Of a stretch of DNA of 10,057 nt, positions 5,601 to 10,057 are shown one piece after another. A program made the translations under genes and the position numbers. The notes under the pieces are model-generated. The model worked only from the letters and a program-made list of their open reading frames with translations, did no database searches and was not told the origin of the DNA. Numbering within the stretch: position 1 is the stretch's first letter; each line of letters starts with the position of its first letter. Source of the DNA: Victivallales bacterium (lineage in GTDB: Bacteria; Verrucomicrobiota; Lentisphaeria; Victivallales; JAUVCU01); assembly GCA_029934175.1 (NCBI GenBank), contig JAOZMT010000045.1:1-10057 (forward strand), written 5' to 3'.

Positions 5601-8260
5601 TATTTACTTGCACCTTTAACTAAACTAGCAACATCAATAATTAATCCTACCGCACCATCTGCCATAATTGCACCACCAGAAATACCTTGAATGTTTTTAA
5701 GATATTCTCCGAGATTTTTAATAACCGTTTGCTGTTGACCTATTAATTCATCTATAATAATTCCTGTTTTGACACCGTCTGATTCTACAACAACTACAAG
5801 GCAATCATCTGAATTATGTTCATAATTAGGAACTTTAAATAATTTATCTAAATGGAAAAGTGGAATTAACTCTCCTTGTAAATCAAACATTTCACCTCTA
5901 TGCTGAACAGACTTGATGTTTTCCTTTTTTATACTCACAGAAGTTACAATTGATAAAGTTGGGATAATATATTTTTCATCTGCAATACTTATAACCATAC
6001 CATCAATAATTGCAAGAGTTAAAGGTAATTGAATGCTAAAAGTAGAACCTTTGCCCTCTTCTGAAGATATATTAATAGTTCCTCTTAAAGCTTCTATATT
6101 TCTTCTAACAACATCCATACCTACCCCACGACCAGATACTTCTGTCACTTTTTCAGCAGTAGAAAATCCAGGAGCAAATATCAATGCAAAAATTTCTTTA
6201 TCAGAAAGGTCATCGTCTGCTGAAATTACTTCTTTTTCAATAGCTCTTTGTCTAATGACAGCTTTATTTAATCCTCTTCCATCATCTTCTATTTCAATAT
6301 ATATATTCCCACCACGATGAAATGCTCTTAACTCAACTTTAGCCTTTGCATGTTTCCCATTTTTTATTCTCTCTTCTGTTGTTGCCTCAATACCATGATC
6401 AATTGAGTTTCTTATCATATGAACTAGAGGATCTCCAATTTTATCAACAACTGTTTTATCTAATTCAGTATCTTCTCCGTTCATAACAAATTCAATATCT
6501 TTTTTCATTTTTTTAGACAAATCTCTAATAAGTCTCGCCATTTTTTGAAAAGTTGATCTGATAGGAACCATTCGGAGTGAAGTCCCCATTTCTTGAAGTT
6601 CTCGTGTTATTTTATCTAAATGATTTAAATTTTGTTCTAATAATGGAGATAAATTACCCTGCTGCATTTCATCTGATTGAACAATCATAGTTTCAGCAAT
6701 CACAAGTTCCCCTATAGCATCTACTAATTTGTATAATCTATCAGAATCTACTTTTACAGTTTCTTTTATAATAGAACTTTTTAATTTTTTTACTTTATTT
6801 GCAACTTCAGTTGTTTTAGATTGAGGTTTTTGCTTTGGAATAGGTTGTATATCTGCTTTTTTAACAGGAAGAGGTCTAGTTAAAGATGCTGTCTCATTTA
6901 AATTGACACTGCCAGCTTGTCCACTAACAATAAGATGTAAGTTATTTTGAATTCTAGCTAATTTAGCAGGTTCTTCAATTTGAATAGAATCATTTTCTAA
7001 AGCAATCTTTAAAGACTCATTCATTGTTTTAATAATATCTGTTGCATCAAAAATTGTATCAAAAATATTGCTAGAAAATTTCAATTTTCCTTCTCGTATT
7101 AAATCCATAACATTTTCGGCTTCATGTGCAAACTTCTCAAATGTTGTTAATTCTAAAAAACTTGCACTACCTTTTATAGAGTGAAAACATCGGAATAAAG
7201 AATTAAGAACTTCTTTATTATCAGGGTCTTTCTCAAGATCTAATAGATTTTCATTGCAGACATCAAGATGCTCATCAACCTCTATTGCAAATTTTGGAAC
7301 TTCAGCTAAAACAACATCTCTCGGTAATCCATTTATTAATTCACTAACAACCTCTTTTTCTATAACAGGTTCCTTTTTAGGTTGTTTAACTTGAGGGGCT
7401 TGTTTCTCAACTACAACTGTTTTTTCTGATGTAATTTGTTGTAATTTTGCGATTAATTCAGAAATTCCTTCAACTGTTGATTCGGACTCTCCAGAAGATA
7501 ATGAATTCTCAAGATCATTCATCATATCTTTTAGTTTATCTACAGACTCAAATGTTGCATCAAGAGCTTCTCCATCTAGTAATATTTCTCCATTTCGTCC
7601 TTTATCTAAGAGATTTTCTGCTTCATGTGCAACCATTCTAACAGTAGTCAAATTTAAAAACCCAGCTACTCCTTTAATAGTATGAAAAGCTCTAAAAACT
7701 GAATCCAATGCTTCTGCATCTTTTGGATTATCATCAATTGTCAATAATGCTTCATCGCTTATTTCCAAATGCTCTTTTGACTCTGCTACAAAATCTGCGA
7801 CCAGCGCAGAATCCATATCTATTGCTTCAAAAATTTCTTTTTGAGTTTTATCTGATAAACCTCCAGTGTTCTCTGTATTCTCTTCTTGCTGGAGTTCTAT
7901 TTTGGGTGTTGAAGCTATAGGCTCTGACTGTAATTCTTTCAGTGAAATGCCTATTTCTGTTGGTAATTCTAATGATGAAACATCTTCTCCAACTACTATA
8001 GATGACAAAATATCAATTGATTTTGATATAACTTCAATAGATTCCTCAGGTTTTTTTATTTCTCCTAAAACTATACTTTCTAGTATATCTGCTAATTTTA
8101 AAGCAACTTTACTAATAAAATCACATTGTTCTTTTTTTGCCTCATTTTGCAAATCTTGAACAGCAGTATGCAATGTTGATAATGACATTAAATCATTCGT
8201 TTTGACATCCTTCAATAAATCTACAATATCTCCCAATAAAATTAATAATTTTTCATTCAT
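5600..8260 (-). CDS. cheA: Chemotaxis histidine kinase CheA with two Hpt domains
   Basis: CheA autophosphorylates on an Hpt histidine and passes phosphate to response regulators under chemoreceptor control. At 886 residues it is longer than E. coli CheA (654). Order: an N-terminal helical region (1-100) resembling a decayed Hpt; an Asp/Glu/Ser-rich linker; Hpt1 with RAFHTIKGVAGFL (190-202, phospho-acceptor His193); Hpt2 with CFHSIKGSASFL (358-369, His360); a Pro/Lys-rich linker (about 460-495) with no evident P2 CheY-binding domain; the dimerisation helices (about 498-560); the ATPase domain with N box HMIRNSIDHGIE (614-625), DDGRGL (659-664), F box FAPGFST (695-701) and GRGVGMDVV (710-718); and the C-terminal CheW-like domain (about 745-886). 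All catalytic motifs look intact. ATG follows AAGGGA with six bases between. It is the first gene of the minus-strand operon and its stop overlaps the cheR start. Confidence 0.98.
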   Translation of the reverse strand: MNEKLLILLGDIVDLLKDVKTNDLMSLSTLHTAVQDLQNEAKKEQCDFISKVALKLADILESIVLGEIKKPEESIEVISKSIDILSSIVVGEDVSSLELPTEIGISLKELQSEPIASTPKIELQQEENTENTGGLSDKTQKEIFEAIDMDSALVADFVAESKEHLEISDEALLTIDDNPKDAEALDSVFRAFHTIKGVAGFLNLTTVRMVAHEAENLLDKGRNGEILLDGEALDATFESVDKLKDMMNDLENSLSSGESESTVEGISELIAKLQQITSEKTVVVEKQAPQVKQPKKEPVIEKEVVSELINGLPRDVVLAEVPKFAIEVDEHLDVCNENLLDLEKDPDNKEVLNSLFRCFHSIKGSASFLELTTFEKFAHEAENVMDLIREGKLKFSSNIFDTIFDATDIIKTMNESLKIALENDSIQIEEPAKLARIQNNLHLIVSGQAGSVNLNETASLTRPLPVKKADIQPIPKQKPQSKTTEVANKVKKLKSSIIKETVKVDSDRLYKLVDAIGELVIAETMIVQSDEMQQGNLSPLLEQNLNHLDKITRELQEMGTSLRMVPIRSTFQKMARLIRDLSKKMKKDIEFVMNGEDTELDKTVVDKIGDPLVHMIRNSIDHGIEATTEERIKNGKHAKAKVELRAFHRGGNIYIEIEDDGRGLNKAVIRQRAIEKEVISADDDLSDKEIFALIFAPGFSTAEKVTEVSGRGVGMDVVRRNIEALRGTINISSEEGKGSTFSIQLPLTLAIIDGMVISIADEKYIIPTLSIVTSVSIKKENIKSVQHRGEMFDLQGELIPLFHLDKLFKVPNYEHNSDDCLVVVVESDGVKTGIIIDELIGQQQTVIKNLGEYLKNIQGISGGAIMADGAVGLIIDVASLVKGASK

Positions 8261-8282
8261 AATATTTCCCTTATCTATTTTG

Positions 8283-8288
8283 ATTATA
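8283..8288 (-). promoter_or_regulatory. Alternative perfect TATAAT -10 box near cheA
   Basis: A perfect TATAAT reads toward cheA at 8288-8283. It would give a very short leader starting near 8276, just before the AAGGGA SD at 8272-8267. No good -35 lies 16-18 bases upstream, so it is weaker as a promoter than the pair at 8327-8299. Confidence 0.25.
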
Positions 8289-8298
8289 CTTTCTTATA

Positions 8299-8327
8299 AA
8301 TATATATTAACATTCGTTAAAAATCAA
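8299..8327 (-). promoter_or_regulatory. Candidate sigma70 promoter of the cheA operon
   Basis: On the minus strand TTGATT (8327-8322), a 17-base spacer and TATATT (8304-8299) predict a start near 8292 and a leader of about 30 bases before the cheA ATG. The surrounding ACTTGATTT (8329-8321) is exactly repeated, inverted, at the -35 of the divergent TadE-like gene promoter. No sigma28 or sigma54 motif typical of motility regulons was recognised here. Confidence 0.5.
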
Positions 8328-8394
8328 GTGTTTTTCAACTAATTTCCACTTTTTAACAAAATAAAATAGAAATATTCTTGAAATTACTTGATTT
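8321..8394. repeat. 9-bp inverted repeat spanning both divergent -35 boxes
   Basis: AAATCAAGT (8321-8329) and ACTTGATTT (8386-8394) are perfect inverted copies 56 bases apart, and each contains the -35 hexamer of one of the two divergent promoters. This could be a shared regulator site or just two similar promoters facing apart. Confidence 0.5.
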
Positions 8395-8416
8395 ATCACA
8401 TAAAATATGTTAAAAT
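8388..8416 (+). promoter_or_regulatory. Sigma70-type extended -10 promoter of the TadE-like gene
   Basis: TTGATT (8388-8393), a 17-base spacer and TAAAAT (8411-8416), with TGT (8408-8410) giving an extended -10. The predicted start is near 8423, followed by an AGGAG SD at 8437-8441, seven bases before the ATG. It matches the channel operon promoter in spacing and in the ACTTG and ATGTTA blocks. Confidence 0.6.
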
Positions 8417-8448
8417 CAATTATAAGATAAAACAAGAGGAGAATCAAA

Positions 8449-9036
8449 ATGAAAAACTTAAGAGATGAATCAGGACAAGCAATTGCAGAACTAACCGTTG
8501 CTTTAATTCCTATTTTACTTGTGATATTAGCATGTATGTTTGCAGTAATTGCAGGTTTAGAAAACATACATGTTTTAAAATCTGCTAGAGCAAGTGCTGA
8601 TAATGAATCTGGATTGCGTAATGCTACAAATGTTAAGAACTGGGGCGAATATGGAAATGATGAAATTCTATTTACTGCTGATGATGAAGAGGCTTTATCT
8701 ATCGCTGGTTCAGAAGATGTTACAGTTATGAAAGATGCATTAATGACAACTCAAGAAGATTTAGAAATGAATATTTCAGATTTAGATGATTTTGTTTATT
8801 ATAATTTTACCCAAAACTTCCCATCTCCAACATCAGGTCCAATGCCTGACTATTTCGTTTACCTATCTGCTGGAGACTTAATTGAAGGAACTGGAACGCC
8901 ATCGGGAATGATGTCTAAGGGGATTGTCACAGACCTCAAAAATTCAATTGAAAATGTTTTTGAAATTAGTTTAAATTTAAATTTATCAGATAATAAAACT
9001 AATAAAGTTTATATGCCAGCCAAATATGGAAACTAA
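8449..9036 (+). CDS. TadE-like protein with class III (prepilin-type) signal
   Basis: A 195-residue protein with a short charged leader ending ESG (7-9), then QAIAELTVALIPILLVIL (10-27) and a hydrophobic helix to about residue 36. Gly9 fits the prepilin peptidase cleavage site and Glu14 would be at position +5 of the mature protein, as in type IV pilins and TadE/TadF pseudopilins. The rest (about 37-195) is an acidic, probably extracytoplasmic domain without cysteines, not clearly similar to anything I recognise. By family analogy it would be anchored by its N-terminal helix and take part in a Tad/Flp-type secretion or pilus machine, but no other tad gene is in the window, so it looks like an orphan. 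ATG follows a strong AGGAG. Its last 11 bases overlap the next gene. Confidence 0.8.
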   Translation: MKNLRDESGQAIAELTVALIPILLVILACMFAVIAGLENIHVLKSARASADNESGLRNATNVKNWGEYGNDEILFTADDEEALSIAGSEDVTVMKDALMTTQEDLEMNISDLDDFVYYNFTQNFPSPTSGPMPDYFVYLSAGDLIEGTGTPSGMMSKGIVTDLKNSIENVFEISLNLNLSDNKTNKVYMPAKYGN

Positions 9037-9976
9037 TATATTAATAGTTGGCACTGGAGGCATTGGCGGATATTTTGGAGGGCGACTGCAAGAAGCAGGA
9101 GCGACCGTTTCAACAGTATCCAATTCTGATTTTGAAACAGTAAAACAATATGGATACGATATTAAAAGTATTTATGGTGATTTTACTTTCAAACCAGTAG
9201 AAGTTGTCAAAAAAGCAAATGATTTTTCAAAAAAAGCTGATTACTTGATAGTTGCTTTAAAGGTTTTGCCTGAAATTGATACTATTAGCTTAATAAAAGA
9301 TGCAGTTAGCACAGAAACAACGATTATATTAATTCAAAATGGGATTAATATTGAAAAGCATATTTACCAACAATTCCCAAATAATGAAATAATATCAGCA
9401 ATCGCATATATTGGAGTTAGAAAAACAGATCCTGGGAAAATAATACATCAAGACAATGGAAAGTTAATCATTGGAAAATATCCTTACGGTAAAAGTTGCA
9501 TAGCTCGCAAATTTGCAGATTTATTTGAAAATACTCATATTCCCTGTAAAGTAGTAGAAAATATTCAATACTATCGATGGCTTAAATTAGTTTGGAATAT
9601 ACCTTATAATTCTGTATCAGTTCTCGGAAATCATGCAGATACAAAATCTATAATGGATAATGAATATAGCTTAAATTTAATAAAAAAATTAATGCAAGAA
9701 GTTGCGAACTGTGCAGAAAAAGATGGATATAAACTAGATGATAATGTTATTCAAGAAAACTTAGATTTCACATCTACACTATCTCCTTATAAAACTTCTA
9801 TGTTAATTGATTTTGAGAATAATAGAAAGATGGAAATAGATGCTATTTTGGGAAATACCATAGAACTTGCCGATAAACTAAATGTGAATATCCCGCATAT
9901 AAAAACAATCTATGCCCTATTAAAATTAGTAAACAGAAACAAAGTAAAACTTGCATCAGACTTTTCTGCAAAATAA
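9026..9976 (+). CDS. panE: 2-dehydropantoate 2-reductase (ketopantoate reductase family)
   Basis: Likely reduces ketopantoate to pantoate with NADPH in pantothenate and CoA synthesis. The 316-residue protein begins with a Rossmann motif ILIVGTGGIGGYFGG (5-19). The IQNGI block (103-107) follows. The catalytic region YRWLKLVWNIPYNSV (183-197) supplies Lys187, Asn191 and Asn195, matching the spacing of E. coli Lys176, Asn180 and Asn184. TSMLIDFENNRKMEID (257-272) supplies the late acidic residue, probably Glu270. ATG sits 11 bases inside the end of the TadE-like gene in another frame. There is no SD, so translation likely relies on coupling. The start is supported because GxGxxG is positioned as usual. 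The family has paralogues with other 2-keto acid substrates, so panE is the best rather than the only reading. Confidence 0.9.
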   Translation: METNILIVGTGGIGGYFGGRLQEAGATVSTVSNSDFETVKQYGYDIKSIYGDFTFKPVEVVKKANDFSKKADYLIVALKVLPEIDTISLIKDAVSTETTIILIQNGINIEKHIYQQFPNNEIISAIAYIGVRKTDPGKIIHQDNGKLIIGKYPYGKSCIARKFADLFENTHIPCKVVENIQYYRWLKLVWNIPYNSVSVLGNHADTKSIMDNEYSLNLIKKLMQEVANCAEKDGYKLDDNVIQENLDFTSTLSPYKTSMLIDFENNRKMEIDAILGNTIELADKLNVNIPHIKTIYALLKLVNRNKVKLASDFSAK

Positions 9977-10004
9977 AGTCGATGAAATATCTTTTATTCT
10001 GTTT

Positions 10005-10024
10005 TTTCAAGATAAACCTTGAAA
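10005..10024. terminator. Weak hairpin downstream of panE
   Basis: TTTCAAG (10005-10011) and CTTGAAA (10018-10024) form a 7-bp stem with a six-base loop, 28 bases after the panE stop. Only a short TTT follows on the plus strand, so it is at best a weak intrinsic terminator. Confidence 0.35.
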
Positions 10025-10057
10025 TTTGCGAGTTATGCAGTAACTTTAAAACAGTGA

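Noticed and set aside
6033..6320. Plus-strand open frame inside the CheA ATPase domain
   Set aside because: It is antisense to intact catalytic motifs; the frame arises from CheA codon use.
10031..10045. AGTTA-TGCAG-TAACT inverted repeat after panE
   Set aside because: A five-base arm in AT-rich sequence is expected by chance, and nothing around it suggests an operator or attachment site.
1..10057. CRISPR array, transposase, phage genes or toxin-antitoxin pair
   Set aside because: No spaced repeats, no transposase or integrase motifs and no paired small ORFs were seen. Gene content and base composition look chromosomal throughout.

Overview
The window comes from an AT-rich bacterial chromosome (about 30% G+C judged by eye, not counted). 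It is gene-dense, with short intergenic gaps, translational coupling and strong Shine-Dalgarno (SD) sites. Housekeeping genes (ruvA, nadD, a ketopantoate reductase) sit among signalling genes: a large chemotaxis kinase CheA, a CheR methyltransferase, an HDOD protein and a pentapeptide-repeat ion channel. This suggests a free-living or host-associated bacterium with a chemosensory system, and a Gram-negative or PVC/delta-like lineage would fit. I cannot name the taxon from sequence alone. I see no insertion sequence, tRNA, rRNA or CRISPR array.

Layout. Minus strand, 1-647: ruvA, possibly followed directly by a gene that starts at the window edge. The 380-bp divergent spacer (648-1037) holds back-to-back promoters and a doubtful 47-codon ORF reading toward ruvA. 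Plus strand, 1038-2905: a two-gene operon encoding a pentapeptide beta-helix/two-TM potassium-channel-like protein and an HDOD protein. A 134-bp convergent spacer (2906-3039) carries two similar perfect hairpins. Minus strand, 8260-3040: cheA, cheR, a GT4 glycosyltransferase and nadD lie nearly end to end and probably form one transcript. A second divergent promoter spacer (8261-8448) separates cheA from a plus-strand pair (8449-9976): a TadE-like class III signal protein whose end overlaps the start of a panE-type reductase.

How the genes work together. CheA (two intact Hpt domains plus an N-terminal helical domain that may be a decayed third) and CheR are the kinase and receptor-adaptation arms of one chemosensory pathway. 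Their receptors, CheW, CheB and CheY must be encoded elsewhere. The channel and HDOD protein are probably co-expressed and may form a separate sensory or ion-homeostasis unit with no described function. RuvA (Holliday junction processing), NadD (NAD synthesis) and PanE (pantothenate/CoA synthesis) are core functions whose link to their neighbours looks transcriptional rather than biochemical.

The points most worth a second look are the channel-HDOD operon, the mirrored -35 boxes in both divergent spacers, and the N-terminal domain of CheA.
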